This document shows positions 8,493-18,221 of a stretch of DNA of 64,000 nucleotides, one piece after another; position 1 is the first letter of the stretch, and every line of letters starts with the position of its first letter. The DNA comes from Aeromonas veronii bv. veronii (lineage in GTDB: Bacteria; Pseudomonadota; Gammaproteobacteria; Enterobacterales; Aeromonadaceae), in the NCBI RefSeq assembly GCF_000820225.1, contig NZ_CDDK01000031.1, positions 9,032 to 73,031 of the forward strand. Reading direction: 5' to 3'. The notes below the pieces were generated by a model. The model saw only the letters and a list, made by a program, of their open reading frames with translations. It made no database searches and was not told where the DNA came from. A program made the position numbers and the translations under genes.

Positions 8493-8601
8493 TTTGAACA
8501 CCTGGAAAAATTCGGGTCGCGCATTATACCGGTTGCGGCCAAGGGGAGCGATGGCTTTTTGTCCCTATAGATCCCGCGGAATAGGCCGCCGCCCGCAATA
8601 G

Positions 8602-8625
8602 CAAGGGCGCCCGCAGGCGCCCTTG
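8602..8625 (-). terminator. Hairpin downstream of RND permease
   Basis: A 10-bp perfect stem (CAAGGGCGCC / GGCGCCCTTG) with loop CGCA lies 42 bp after the permease stop. The T-tract is weak on either strand. Confidence 0.5.
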
Positions 8626-8666
8626 TGATGATGAGGCTGATTTACTGGCCTCCGTCAGGATTGAGG

Positions 8667-11600
8667 TCAGAGCGCCGGAGGGTGCGACTCCCCTGCCCCC
8701 TTGGCGGCCAGCGCTTCGTCTACCTGCTGATCCCGCGCCCCTGTCATGCCAGCATGACGGGCGATCAGATGGTAGATGGCGGGCACCACCAGCAGGGTGA
8801 CCAGGGTGGCCAGCGACAGCCCGAAGAAGACCACAGTCCCCACCGCCATCCGGCTCTCGTAGCCTGCCCCCATGGAGAGCATCAGCGGCACCGCGCCGAT
8901 AATGGCGGTGAGCGAAGTCATCAGGATCGGTCGCAAGCGGCGCACCGAGCCTGCGATGATCGCCTCCTCGAACCCTTCGCCGCGCTGGCGCAGCTGGTTG
9001 ATGAACTCGACGATGAGGATGCCGTTCTTGGTCACCATGCCGATCAGCATGATCATGCCGATCTGGCTGTAGATGCTCATCTCCTGCCCCGTCAGCCAGA
9101 GGCCTAGCAGGCCGCCGAAGATGCCGAGCGGCACCGTCACCATCACCACCGCAGGGGTCAGGGTGCTCTCGAACTGGGCCACCAGCACCAGATAGACCAC
9201 CAGCAGGGCGAGGCCAAAGACCAGCACCATCTCCCCCTGATTGTCGCGGTAATCCTTGGAATCACCGGTGTAATCCACCGTCATACCGGTGGGCAGGTTG
9301 GCGTTGGCCCAGCCATCGAGGAAATCGAGGGCCTCACCCAGGGTGTGGTCGGGGTGCACGTCGGCAGTCAGGGTTATCGCCTTTTGCCGCTGGTAGTGGT
9401 TGAGACGGTTGGCGGTCGCTACCTGCTTGACGGTCGCCAGGGTCGAGAGACTGACCATTTCGCCATTAGCGGCCTTCAGGTAGATGCGACCAAGATCCGA
9501 GATGCCGTTGAACTCGGTCTGGTTGCCGCGCAGGTAGACGTCATACTCCTCGCCCCTGTCCACATAGGTGGTCTTGCTCGCCCCGCCCAGCAGGGTTTGC
9601 AAGCTGCTGGCGACAGTGGAGACCGGAATGCCGAGCTGGCTGGCGCTGTCGCGATTGATGGTCACCTGCAGCTCGGGGGTCTTCTCGGCGTAGTCGAGAT
9701 CCGGGCTCAGCATCAGGCCGCTGCCCTGCGCCGCCTGTTGCAGCGCCAACCCTTGCTGGTAGAGCTCGGCATAGTCGTTGCCCTGCAGCACGAACTGCAC
9801 CGGTGCGGTGGAGCCGCCGCGGAAACCGGGCTGGAAGGTGCGGATCATCACATCGGGAATGCCGGAGAGCTTGGCACCCAGCGAGCGGGAGAACTCGGTG
9901 GCGGTGACGTCGCGCTCGGCCCAGTCGGTGAGCTGGATGATCACCATACCGGTCTGATCGCCGCCACGGCCAAAGGCGGGGGTACTGAAGCTCAGCGCCT
10001 GCACCACCCCTTTGCCCAGCATCGGCATGATGGCGGACTCCACCTGCTGCATGTTGCGCTTCATCCGCTCGATGCTGGTCCCCTCTGCTCCCTTGACGAA
10101 GACGTAGATGACGCCGCGATCCTCGGTCGGGGTAAGGCTGGTCGGCAGCTGGGTAAAGAGGGCGCCGATACCGCCCAGACAGAGCAGCAGCACCAGCGGC
10201 GTCCAGCGGGAGCGACGCAGCACCCACGCCAGCAGGTGGCGATAGTGCCCCTCCAGCCAGCCGAGCCCGCGATCGAGCCCGGCGGTCAGTCGGTTCGGTT
10301 TATCCAGCGGGCGCATCAACCAGGAGCCCATGGCCGGGGTCAGGGTCAGCGCCACCAGCGAGGAGCAGAGCACCGCCAAGGAGAGCAATATCGCAAACTC
10401 GGTAAAGAGCCGCCCCACCATGCCATCCATAAAGGCGATGGGGACAAACACCATCACCAGCACGGCGGTGGTAGCGATGACCGCAAAGCCCACCTCGCGG
10501 GTGCCGTGCCAGGCGGCCAGCAGCGGCGGTTCACCCCGCTGCAGATGGTGGTGAATGTTCTCCACCACCACGATGGCGTCATCCACCACCAGACCGATGG
10601 CGAGAATAAGGGCCAGCAGGGTGATGAGGTTGATGGAAAAGCCGAAATACCAGGCGCCGATAAAGGCGGAGATGAGCGACACCGGCACCGTAATGGCCGG
10701 AATAAGCGTGGTACGCCCCTGCCCGAGGAACAGATAGAGCACTGCCACCACCAGCACGGCGCAGATGGCCAAGGTCTCGTACACCTCGTCGATGGCCTGC
10801 TTGATAAAGATGGTGGAGTCGTAATCCACCTCGAGCTTGGCCCCCTCCGGCAGGAAGCGCTGCATCTCGCCGAGTTTCTTCTCGATCCCCTGCGCCACCG
10901 CCAGCGGGTTGGCGGTGGACTGGGCGACGATGCCGATACCCAGACTCTCTTTGCCGTTGCGCTGATAGGCGCTGTCTTCGTTCTTGGCTCCTACCTCCAC
11001 GTCGGCGATATCGGCCAGATAGACGCTCTGGCCGTTGGCGGCAGTGGTGACTTGCAGTTGCTGGAAATCTTCCGCTGTGTGGTAGAGACGAGCGATCTGC
11101 ACCGCCATGGTCATGGAGTTGTTGCGGATCTCGCCACCCGGCAGCTCGATGTTCTCGCGCTTGAGGGCCTCTTCCACATCGCTCACCGTGATGCCACGGG
11201 CTGCCATGTCGGCCGGGCGCAGCCGCACATACATCACCTGGGTCAGATCGCCGGAGAGCGCCACTTCGCTCACCCCGTCCACCAGACTCAGGGGGTCGAC
11301 CAGCACCCGGTTGGCGTAGTCGGTCATGGCAGTGCGATCCATCTGGCTGCTGCTGAAGTTGAGCCAGATCGCCACATCGCCGTTGCCGCTGTCCTTGGTC
11401 ACCAGCGGCTCGTCCACATCATCGGGCAGCCGGGGCCGCGCGCGGGAGAGGGCATCGCGCACATCGGAGATCCCCTCCACCATGTTCCAGCCGAGCTTGA
11501 ACTCGACGGTGATCATCGAGCGCCCCTTGCGAGTCATGGAGTTGATGTTCTTGATGCCGCTGATGCCGGAGAGCTGATCCTCGATGGGCTTGGTGACCTG

Positions 11601-11783
11601 ACTCTCCATCACCGAGGGGGCCGCCCCCTCATAGGTGGTGGTGATGGAGACCGAGGGGATCTGCACGTCCGGCATCTCCCGCACCGTCAACTTGCTGAAG
11701 GCGACCAGACCAAACACGGTGAGCAGGGCGCTGAGCACCACCGCCACCAGCGGGCGGCGTACTGAGATATCGGATAGCCACAT
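8667..11783 (-). CDS. RND efflux transporter permease (HAE-1 type)
   Basis: A 1038-residue inner-membrane pump of the hydrophobe/amphiphile RND family. The N-terminus reads MWLSDISVRRPLVAVVLSALL, and the family's paired transmembrane/periplasmic halves are evident. The proton-relay Asp pair is visible in AIGLVVDDAIVVVENIHH, and the second half carries the repeat MLIGMVTKNGILIVEFIN. The length is normal. Its start codon overlaps the adaptor's stop (TGATG), so the two are translationally coupled. No outer-membrane TolC-type channel gene is nearby, so the pump presumably uses one encoded elsewhere. Drug specificity cannot be deduced. Confidence 0.93.
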   Translation of the reverse strand: MWLSDISVRRPLVAVVLSALLTVFGLVAFSKLTVREMPDVQIPSVSITTTYEGAAPSVMESQVTKPIEDQLSGISGIKNINSMTRKGRSMITVEFKLGWNMVEGISDVRDALSRARPRLPDDVDEPLVTKDSGNGDVAIWLNFSSSQMDRTAMTDYANRVLVDPLSLVDGVSEVALSGDLTQVMYVRLRPADMAARGITVSDVEEALKRENIELPGGEIRNNSMTMAVQIARLYHTAEDFQQLQVTTAANGQSVYLADIADVEVGAKNEDSAYQRNGKESLGIGIVAQSTANPLAVAQGIEKKLGEMQRFLPEGAKLEVDYDSTIFIKQAIDEVYETLAICAVLVVAVLYLFLGQGRTTLIPAITVPVSLISAFIGAWYFGFSINLITLLALILAIGLVVDDAIVVVENIHHHLQRGEPPLLAAWHGTREVGFAVIATTAVLVMVFVPIAFMDGMVGRLFTEFAILLSLAVLCSSLVALTLTPAMGSWLMRPLDKPNRLTAGLDRGLGWLEGHYRHLLAWVLRRSRWTPLVLLLCLGGIGALFTQLPTSLTPTEDRGVIYVFVKGAEGTSIERMKRNMQQVESAIMPMLGKGVVQALSFSTPAFGRGGDQTGMVIIQLTDWAERDVTATEFSRSLGAKLSGIPDVMIRTFQPGFRGGSTAPVQFVLQGNDYAELYQQGLALQQAAQGSGLMLSPDLDYAEKTPELQVTINRDSASQLGIPVSTVASSLQTLLGGASKTTYVDRGEEYDVYLRGNQTEFNGISDLGRIYLKAANGEMVSLSTLATVKQVATANRLNHYQRQKAITLTADVHPDHTLGEALDFLDGWANANLPTGMTVDYTGDSKDYRDNQGEMVLVFGLALLVVYLVLVAQFESTLTPAVVMVTVPLGIFGGLLGLWLTGQEMSIYSQIGMIMLIGMVTKNGILIVEFINQLRQRGEGFEEAIIAGSVRRLRPILMTSLTAIIGAVPLMLSMGAGYESRMAVGTVVFFGLSLATLVTLLVVPAIYHLIARHAGMTGARDQQVDEALAAKGAGESHPPAL

Positions 11784-12844
11784 CAGCCATTCACCTCGGC
11801 CAGATCACGCACCTGCACCCCATCACGCAGATTGACCAGCCCCTCGACCACGATGCGATCGCCGACCTTGAGCCCCTCGGTGACCCAGACGGTCTCCCCT
11901 TCGGTCTCGCCGAGCACCACAGGCACCCGCTTGACACGGCCATCGGCCTCCAGACGGTAAACAAAGCGCTGCTCACCGGCGTACTCCACCGACTGGGCGG
12001 GGATCAGGGTGAGCTGCTGGGCGGGCAACGCCAGCTCCACATTGAGCAGCATGCCCGGGCGCAACTGACCGTTGCCATTGGGGATCATCACCCGCGCCTT
12101 GATGTTCTGGGTATCGTTGGAGACGCGGCTGTCGAGAGTGGTCAGGGTGCCGTTGAATTGCTGATCCGGCCAGGCAGTACTGGTGGCGGTGACCGCCATG
12201 CCCGGGCGCAGCAGGGAGAGGTAACGCTCCGGCACCGCCAGATCGAGGCGCAGTTTGTCGAGCTCATCGAGATGCAGCAGGGTATCGCCGCTGCCCACCA
12301 GTGCCCCTTCGCTCAGATCAATCAGGCTCACGGTACCGGCAAAGGGCGCCTGCAGGGTACGCAGGGAGAGCTCGTAGCGGGCGGCATCGAGGCGTGCCTG
12401 CACCTGGGCCACGGTGGCCTCCTGCCCCTCCAGCTCGGATTGGGTCACGGCGCCACGGGCCACCAGCTTGCGCATATCACTCAGCTTGCGGTTCTCGTCG
12501 CGCAGGCTGGCGCTCTGCTCGGCCAGCTCAGCCTGCTGTTTGCCCGCATCGAGCGCGATCAGGGTCTCCCCCTTCGCCACGCTCTGACCCGACTGCACCG
12601 CAATCTTGACGATGCGACCGGTCACTTCGGGGCTGATGATGACAGAACGATTGGCCGCCAGCTTGCCCACCAGCTTGAGGGTAGGCTCGGCCAGACTCTG
12701 TTTGACGGTTTGAGTGCGGATATTGACCTGTCTGGTCGGTGCTTTGGCGGCGGGTTCGCTGTGACGCAGCGCCCAGACGCCGGCAACCACGATTAGAAGA
12801 AGGCCCAAGCCGAGCCAGATACGCATTTTCATCGAACAGTCCAT
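11783..12844 (-). CDS. RND efflux periplasmic adaptor (membrane fusion protein)
   Basis: A 353-residue membrane fusion protein that links the RND permease to an outer-membrane channel. It has an N-terminal hydrophobic anchor (MRIWLGLGLLLIVVAGVWA), a split lipoyl domain (VTGRIVKIAVQSGQSVAKGETL and LQAPFAGTVSLIDLSEGALV), a short coiled-coil hairpin between them (residues ~105-155), and a beta-barrel domain (AVPERYLSLLRPGMAVT). No strong ribosome-binding site marks the start; ATGs at 12844, 12832 and 12826 are all possible. The gene is divergent from the GGDEF gene at 13030. Confidence 0.92.
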   Translation of the reverse strand: MDCSMKMRIWLGLGLLLIVVAGVWALRHSEPAAKAPTRQVNIRTQTVKQSLAEPTLKLVGKLAANRSVIISPEVTGRIVKIAVQSGQSVAKGETLIALDAGKQQAELAEQSASLRDENRKLSDMRKLVARGAVTQSELEGQEATVAQVQARLDAARYELSLRTLQAPFAGTVSLIDLSEGALVGSGDTLLHLDELDKLRLDLAVPERYLSLLRPGMAVTATSTAWPDQQFNGTLTTLDSRVSNDTQNIKARVMIPNGNGQLRPGMLLNVELALPAQQLTLIPAQSVEYAGEQRFVYRLEADGRVKRVPVVLGETEGETVWVTEGLKVGDRIVVEGLVNLRDGVQVRDLAEVNG

Positions 12845-13029
12845 GAAGAGTGAGAGGGTAAATCCAGATTGGGGCCATTTTAGCCCCAGACTATGCCGTG
12901 ACTATGTATAAATGTGACAAAACGTAACAAGAGCGGGATAAGCTCACTCTGTTTCAGGTCGCGCCGTTTGTTTTCACGCCACATCGCATACACTAACGAC
13001 AATTTCCTTCGCAACCCGACTGACTGCCT

Positions 13030-14568
13030 ATGCCCAAAATGTCTGACCACCGCTTTCTCACACGCCTGACCTGGCTCCTGTTCGCCGTGGTCATCCTGCT
13101 GATTGGTCTGACCTTGCGGCAAAGCCTGCAACAGATAGAACGCCTCTACCAGAGCGATACCCTCAACAGCGCCATCTACCTGCGGGATCGGTTCAAACAG
13201 ACCGAAGTATTTCTGGAGGCGATGCGCGGTCAGGCCGAAGAGCGACTGCGCAGCGACCCCCAGTCGGTGCTCACTCGCCAGCTCTATCGCCATATCGAGG
13301 CGCTGCCAGAGGGGCTGGCCCTCGACAAGCTCCCCGGCGATTTACCGGCCGGACTGGCGGGCAACCTCACCGGTGACGGCCCGCTGCCGCCCCCCGGCAG
13401 TGCGCGGGAGGCGCAACTTCATTTGGCCCTGAGCCTCTCTCCCTTGCTGTCCACTGCCAGCCAGCGCCTGGGCAGCGAGATCGCCTGGGCCTACTTCACT
13501 GGCGTGGACAACTTTATCTACCTCTATCCCTGGATTCCCTCCAGCCAGTTTCGTTTTGCCCGCAGCATCTATGACAAGCACTACTGGCAGGATGCGCTGA
13601 TGTCACCCAACCCAAGCCGGGACACCATTCTCTCCCGCCCCTACGAAGATTTTGCCGGACTGGGCACCATGGTTACCATGTCTCAGCCTCTCTACAAGGA
13701 CGGCTCGCTGGTAGGGATGATCAGCATGGACATCCTGCTCTCACGCTTGCAATCGCAGCTCAATCAGCTGGCGCCAGCGCTGGGTGAGTATCTGCTGCTC
13801 AATCAGTACCATCAGGTGCTGGCCAGCAGCGCACACCAGCCCGTGGTGCCGCAAGACCCCGAGCCGACCGACGAATACCAGTGGCGGCAAGGGGCATTGC
13901 AGCTGACCATGGCAATCCCCGATACTCCGTTGCGACTGGTGCACAACGTCACCCTGCTGCCGCTGGTGTGGGCCATGCTCTGCCAGTCCACGCCGACCCT
14001 GCTCGCCATCCTCTTTATGCTGCTGGCCGCCCTCTCCAACCTGAGATCCCATCGCCTCAACCAGCGGCTCAATTACCTCTCCTGCCACGATGCCCTCACC
14101 GGCGCCTTCAACCGCCACTATCTGGTGCTGCTGGAGCAGGCGGGAGAGCTGGCCCGGTTGCAAGCGGGGATCCTGATGTTCGATGCGGATCACTTCAAAC
14201 GGGTCAATGACAACTTCGGCCATGCCGTCGGCGATATCGTGCTGATCCGGCTGGTGCAGATCTGCCAGCAGCAGATTAGGCCCACTGATCGCCTGATCCG
14301 CTGGGGGGGCGAAGAGTTTCTGCTGCTGATTGGCCGCGCTGATGCAACGCAGCTCGGCGAGCTGGCGGAGCGGCTGAGAAAGGCGGTGGCAGATCATGAC
14401 TGGGCCGCCATCGAGCCTGGGCTGGAGGTCACCATCAGCCTCGGCTATCTGCCCCACCAGGAGAACCTTCCCCTGCACGAAGCGGTGCGCCGCGCCGATG
14501 TGGCGCTCTATCAGGCCAAGGCCAACGGTCGCAACCGCAGCGAAAGATGGCAGGGTGACGCCTCCTGA
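13030..14568 (+). CDS. Membrane diguanylate cyclase with periplasmic sensor domain
   Basis: A 512-residue protein built as TM helix (about 15-33), a periplasmic sensor region of about 260 residues resembling Cache-type domains (DKHYWQDALMSPNPSRDTILSRPYEDFAGLG, then QPLYKDGSLVGMISMDI), a second TM region (about 295-325) and a C-terminal GGDEF domain. The active-site loop is RWGGEEF near residue 425, so it should synthesise cyclic di-GMP. RPTD stands five residues before GGEEF and matches the RxxD inhibitory site, implying product feedback. The signal is unknown. The start has no clear ribosome-binding site; ATG at 13039 is an alternative. Confidence 0.9.
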   Translation: MPKMSDHRFLTRLTWLLFAVVILLIGLTLRQSLQQIERLYQSDTLNSAIYLRDRFKQTEVFLEAMRGQAEERLRSDPQSVLTRQLYRHIEALPEGLALDKLPGDLPAGLAGNLTGDGPLPPPGSAREAQLHLALSLSPLLSTASQRLGSEIAWAYFTGVDNFIYLYPWIPSSQFRFARSIYDKHYWQDALMSPNPSRDTILSRPYEDFAGLGTMVTMSQPLYKDGSLVGMISMDILLSRLQSQLNQLAPALGEYLLLNQYHQVLASSAHQPVVPQDPEPTDEYQWRQGALQLTMAIPDTPLRLVHNVTLLPLVWAMLCQSTPTLLAILFMLLAALSNLRSHRLNQRLNYLSCHDALTGAFNRHYLVLLEQAGELARLQAGILMFDADHFKRVNDNFGHAVGDIVLIRLVQICQQQIRPTDRLIRWGGEEFLLLIGRADATQLGELAERLRKAVADHDWAAIEPGLEVTISLGYLPHQENLPLHEAVRRADVALYQAKANGRNRSERWQGDAS

Positions 14569-14614
14569 CTCTCGGAGTAAGCTGAGCCCTCAACCCCTTT
14601 TTTGGAGGACTGTC

Positions 14615-15490
14615 GTGCCACGTAAACCCCGCGTAGGGCTCGCTCTCGGGAGCGGCGCCGCCAGAGGATGGGCCCATATCGGCGTCATCCGCGCCCTTGA
14701 ACGTCTCGGCATCAAACCGGATTTGATCGCTGGCTGCTCCATCGGCAGCTTTGTCGGTGCCGCCTATGCCGCCGGAGAACTGGATCGGCTGGAAACCTGG
14801 GTGCGCGGCTTTACCCGCCTGCAGGTGGTCAGCCTGCTCGACCCGGCCCTCTCCGGTGGGCTGTTTCGCGGCGAAAAGGTATTTGGCCTTGCCGCCAGCC
14901 ATCTGGGGGATCCCGATCTCGAGAATCTGCCCATCCCCTTCGCCTGCATCGCCACCGAGCTCGATACCGGCCGCGAGATCTGGCTGCAACAGGGCCCGCT
15001 GCGCCAGTCGGTGCGCGCCTCCTGCGGCATGCCGGGGATCCTCACCCCGACCCGGATCAACGACCGCTGGCTGGTCGATGGCGCCGTGGTCAATCCGGTG
15101 CCCATTTCGCTGGCCCGCGCCATGGGGGCCGAGGTGGTGATTGCGGTCAACCTCAACACCGACATGCACCAGCCCTGGACCGACGAGCCGGATCAACCCG
15201 GCAGCGGCGGCCTGCTCAGCCAGTGGCTCAATCGCGGTGAGTCTGCACCAGCCACCCCGGGTCTGTGGAGCGTGATGAGTGGCTCCATCAACATCATGCA
15301 GGAGCGGATCACCCGCGCCCGGATGGCCGGTGACCCGCCGGAGATCCAGCTCTGCCCGCGCCTTGGCAGCTTCTCCATCATGGATTTTCATCGCGCCAGC
15401 GATGCCATCAACGAAGGGGAAGCCTGTGTCGAGCGCAACCTCGATCAGCTCAAGGATGAATTGGGCCGCCTCGGGTTGCTGGGCAGTTAG
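14615..15490 (+). CDS. rssA: Patatin-like phospholipase, RssA/YchK type
   Basis: A 291-residue patatin-fold hydrolase. It shows the glycine-rich oxyanion loop (GSGAARGWAHIG), the nucleophile elbow GCSIGS (Ser of GxSxG) and the catalytic Asp in WLVDGAVVNPVP, so the Ser-Asp dyad is intact. Length and motif spacing fit RssA. A GTG start at 14615 is chosen because GGAGGA lies five bases upstream; the open frame continues back into the preceding cyclase gene but that part is not coding. It likely hydrolyses phospholipid or acyl esters in the cytoplasm or at the membrane. The gene symbol is by resemblance. Confidence 0.88.
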   Translation: MPRKPRVGLALGSGAARGWAHIGVIRALERLGIKPDLIAGCSIGSFVGAAYAAGELDRLETWVRGFTRLQVVSLLDPALSGGLFRGEKVFGLAASHLGDPDLENLPIPFACIATELDTGREIWLQQGPLRQSVRASCGMPGILTPTRINDRWLVDGAVVNPVPISLARAMGAEVVIAVNLNTDMHQPWTDEPDQPGSGGLLSQWLNRGESAPATPGLWSVMSGSINIMQERITRARMAGDPPEIQLCPRLGSFSIMDFHRASDAINEGEACVERNLDQLKDELGRLGLLGS

Positions 15491-15518
15491 TTGTCGGCAT
15501 GCTGCGGTTTACACATGA

Positions 15519-15542
15519 AAAAAGCGCCATTCGGCGCTTTTT
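15519..15542. terminator. Bidirectional terminator between rssA-like gene and permease
   Basis: The perfect stem AAAAAGCGCC / GGCGCTTTTT with loop ATTC carries A- and T-tracts on both sides and lies between two convergent genes, so it can serve both. Confidence 0.9.
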
Positions 15543-15558
15543 CAACTCACTTACCCGG

Positions 15559-16899
15559 TTACTCCTTACGGTAGAAGAGCAACCCGAGCAGAATCACCCC
15601 CACAGAGACCAGCAGATAGAGTCCCAGACTGGGATTGGTGATACCGCCATACAGAATGATGAGCGCACCCAGGGTGGCGCAGGTCGGGATCACAAACCGC
15701 TTTATCCAGCCCAACTCGGTAAAGGTTCGCATGTACCAGACATAGAGGAACAGATAGAGGCCATAAATCAGCACGATCGGCATCTCGTCCAGGGCGATGT
15801 AACGACCGAATGTCTCGTTGATGCTGCAGTACCACAGCACTGAGTAAATCACCGACAACAAGGCTGCCGCGAGGGCCGAGTTGATTGGCATGTGATGATG
15901 CGGTTCGATACGGCTCATCCACTTGGGGGCAGGCCCCTGATTGCGGATCGCCAGCGAGTAGGGAATACGCATGGTCGCCAACACCAGACCATTGAGGGTT
16001 CCGAGGCAGGAGATAATCACGAACACGGTCAAAATGGTCGAGGCAGTCCCGCCAAACAGGCTGGTTGTCGCGAGATTTACCGCGTTATCCCCTTGCGCCA
16101 CTATCTCGTCCGTCGGCAAGACGCTGGCGATCCCCAGAAAATAGGTGACATAGACCACAAAGACTATCAGGGTGCCAATCACCAGCGCTCTGGGCAGATT
16201 CTTCTTGGAATCGCGAATTTCGCTGTTGATGGTCACGGCGGCGATCCACCCCTCATAAGCGAAAGCGGTGGCAACCACGGCCGTGGCCAGCGTGCCTCCG
16301 GTGCTTCCTATCCCATCCATTGCCTGTACAAAGTTGGTCACGGTGACACCATTGAGCAAGCCTGAAATGGTGCCCACAATGGCAACCAGGATCAGCGGGA
16401 TCAACTTGATCAGGGTAGAGCCCACTTGCAGCTTGCCCGCCAGGACCGGGGTATAGAAGTTGATCAGATAGGTGACCGTCATATAGACAGCCGCCAGTAT
16501 CCAGGTCGCACCAGAGTTGGTCGGATTATCACTGCCGAGCAAGATCATGGTGTACAGAGCGGCGACCCAGGCAAGGATGGCGGAAAGAGGGGCGTAATAG
16601 AGTACGCCTTTGAACCACCCCACCAGATAACCAAACATTTTGCCGTATGCCGCTTCGGCATAATCGACGATACCGTTGGACTTTTCGATCCGCTGGGCAA
16701 ACTCGGCAAACACCAGCGCGCCGAAGATCATCGAAAATGCCCCCAGCGCCCATGCCAGCAGCGCAATGGCCAGATTACCGCCAGTCAGACGCAGTACATC
16801 ATCGGCCTTGAAGAAGACACCGGAGCCGATCACCACGCCGACCACCATCGCAATGGCAGTCATCAGGCCATAGCGTTTATCCAACTCATTACTGCTCAT
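15559..16899 (-). CDS. APC-family amino acid permease
   Basis: A 446-residue permease with about 12 transmembrane helices. The first helix carries the APC substrate-binding signature VVGVVIGSGVFFKADDV, and helix 6 has ATAFAYEGWIAAVTINSEI followed by DSKKNLPRALVIG, both typical of the LAT-like/SteT branch. It should import an amino acid by proton symport or exchange. ATG at 16899 is chosen over 16905 because GGAG lies seven bases upstream. The substrate cannot be inferred. It stands alone, convergent with the patatin gene. Confidence 0.88.
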   Translation of the reverse strand: MSSNELDKRYGLMTAIAMVVGVVIGSGVFFKADDVLRLTGGNLAIALLAWALGAFSMIFGALVFAEFAQRIEKSNGIVDYAEAAYGKMFGYLVGWFKGVLYYAPLSAILAWVAALYTMILLGSDNPTNSGATWILAAVYMTVTYLINFYTPVLAGKLQVGSTLIKLIPLILVAIVGTISGLLNGVTVTNFVQAMDGIGSTGGTLATAVVATAFAYEGWIAAVTINSEIRDSKKNLPRALVIGTLIVFVVYVTYFLGIASVLPTDEIVAQGDNAVNLATTSLFGGTASTILTVFVIISCLGTLNGLVLATMRIPYSLAIRNQGPAPKWMSRIEPHHHMPINSALAAALLSVIYSVLWYCSINETFGRYIALDEMPIVLIYGLYLFLYVWYMRTFTELGWIKRFVIPTCATLGALIILYGGITNPSLGLYLLVSVGVILLGLLFYRKE

Positions 16900-17099
16900 A
16901 CCCATACTCCATACGATTGCTCATATCATCCTGAATGTAATAGTGTTCGGGTGGCCAGATACCACCAGGGGGCCCACTTTTCGGGGCCGCTTATTCTCGT
17001 TGGCCTGCATGGATAATTCAAAGCGTGTTAGATCAAAATATCGATCGGCAACCCAAAAAAAATACCGCCCGAAGGCGGCATTTCTATTCACATCGATGA

Positions 17100-17366
17100 T
17101 CACGCCTTGGCGAGGTCATCCGGGCCAATCTGGCCGATTTCGGCGACTTTCTTGTCTGCCAGCAGCCAGAGGGTGAACTTGTGCAGATCCGGGTGGTGCG
17201 CCAGGGCAACCAGGAAGGCGCCCCCAACTTCACGGTAACCCAGCTCGTAGTTTTTCAGCGTGGTGGGAGGAACACCCAGCAAATCTGCAAACTTCGGACG
17301 GCTCAAACCGACCGCTTCACGGATTTGACGGATCTTCTTGCCAACAGTGACGATATTTGAATTCAT
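17100..17366 (-). CDS. Small Xre-type HTH regulator, 88 aa
   Basis: An 88-residue DNA-binding protein. Residues 8-60 form a Cro/CI helix-turn-helix: GKKIRQIREAVGLSRPKFADLLGVPPTTLKNYELGYREVG. The C-terminal 30 residues (HPDLHKFTLWLLADKKVAEIGQ) resemble a small dimerisation tail. GGAA precedes the ATG. A perfect 6-bp inverted repeat 20 bp upstream (17386-17402) may be its own operator. It is not next to a toxin gene, so an antitoxin role is not supported. The target genes are unknown. Confidence 0.82.
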   Translation of the reverse strand: MNSNIVTVGKKIRQIREAVGLSRPKFADLLGVPPTTLKNYELGYREVGGAFLVALAHHPDLHKFTLWLLADKKVAEIGQIGPDDLAKA

Positions 17367-17385
17367 AATGTTCCATACTCCGTTT

Positions 17386-17402
17386 GGCGGATTTACTCCG
17401 CC
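17386..17402. promoter_or_regulatory. Inverted repeat upstream of small HTH gene
   Basis: GGCGGA-TTTAC-TCCGCC is a perfect 6-bp inverted repeat with a 5-bp spacer, 20-36 bp upstream of the HTH start. TTTT follows on the plus strand, so it could also act as a terminator, but no plus-strand gene precedes it. An autoregulatory operator is the more likely reading. Confidence 0.45.
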
Positions 17403-17624
17403 TTTTATTTTTCGCGACGACTCGTAGTCAAGTGTATCAGTTTTGTTCGGACTCGTTATGGTCGAGCCTCTATCTTATGAGCGCCTTTCGGCGACAACCC
17501 TTGCCTTCAAGGGGGGATGGTAATCGCTCAGCCGCCTCAGGTAAACAGTCTCGAAAAGAAACCTTTATTGTGGCCCCCCCAATAACTCGTATAATCCGCC
17601 GGATACCCATTAAGAGGAATAAGT

Positions 17625-18221
17625 ATGGCGTTTCCCGGCATTATCTCTCGCCTGCACCCCGTATCCAGCACAGAAGAACTGGCACAACAGCGCCTGCAAG
17701 GTGAACAATATCGCGCCGAAGCATTCTGGCTTCCGGCCTTGATGTCCAGCCACGCCAGCGAGCTGCTGGCCGCCCTGCCGGAGAGCTGCAGCCTGTTTCT
17801 TGAACAGGCATGCCCGGACCTGGCCTTGCGCAGCCACGACGGCACCCTGCATAACAATGAGCAGCTCGTCACGGTAAATGGTCAGGCGATTGCGCTGGCA
17901 ACCACCCAAGGTGATGGTGGTCTGGTGCCCGAATCGGGCATGTGCGAGATGGCCGACTGGCTGGAGGCGGGACATCGCCACTTCATCTGTTCAGCTGCGG
18001 TTCAGCCTGTGGCTCGCGCCATCCTCAACATCTGGCCCCTTGACCCCTATCTGGCCCGACATTTCTTGATGACATTTACCCCCCTGCTGCAGAGCGCAAC
18101 CCAGGCAGATTACCTTGCGGTCTTTGCCGCCAGAGCGAATCCTGCCAGCCCGCATAGCGACTGGGTTCAGGCTTATATGAAGCTGGAGAAGAAACTGCAC
18201 AGGGCCTATCTGGATCACTAA
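17625..18221 (+). CDS. Conserved-looking hypothetical protein, 198 aa
   Basis: The family is not recognised. The product is a soluble, mildly acidic protein without signal peptide or membrane helix. It begins MAFPGIISRLHPVSSTEELAQQRLQ and ends in a charged helix (YMKLEKKLHRAYLDH). Ribosome-binding sequence GAGG lies seven bases before the ATG, and codon use is like that of neighbouring core genes, so it is very likely real. No catalytic motif can be identified. It is divergent from the small HTH gene and upstream of the ompA cluster without sharing its promoter region. Confidence 0.75.
   Translation: MAFPGIISRLHPVSSTEELAQQRLQGEQYRAEAFWLPALMSSHASELLAALPESCSLFLEQACPDLALRSHDGTLHNNEQLVTVNGQAIALATTQGDGGLVPESGMCEMADWLEAGHRHFICSAAVQPVARAILNIWPLDPYLARHFLMTFTPLLQSATQADYLAVFAARANPASPHSDWVQAYMKLEKKLHRAYLDH

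Noticed and set aside
9345-11765. Long open frame (806 codons) antisense to the RND permease
   Set aside because: It is a mirror of a strongly coding gene in G+C-rich DNA. Its product is a His/Gly/Gln-rich string without domains, and no ribosome-binding site precedes it.
14396-14614. Longer N-terminus for the patatin-like protein
   Set aside because: It overlaps the GGDEF coding end by 170 bases, whereas GTG at 14615 has an ideal GGAGGA and starts at the family's first strand.
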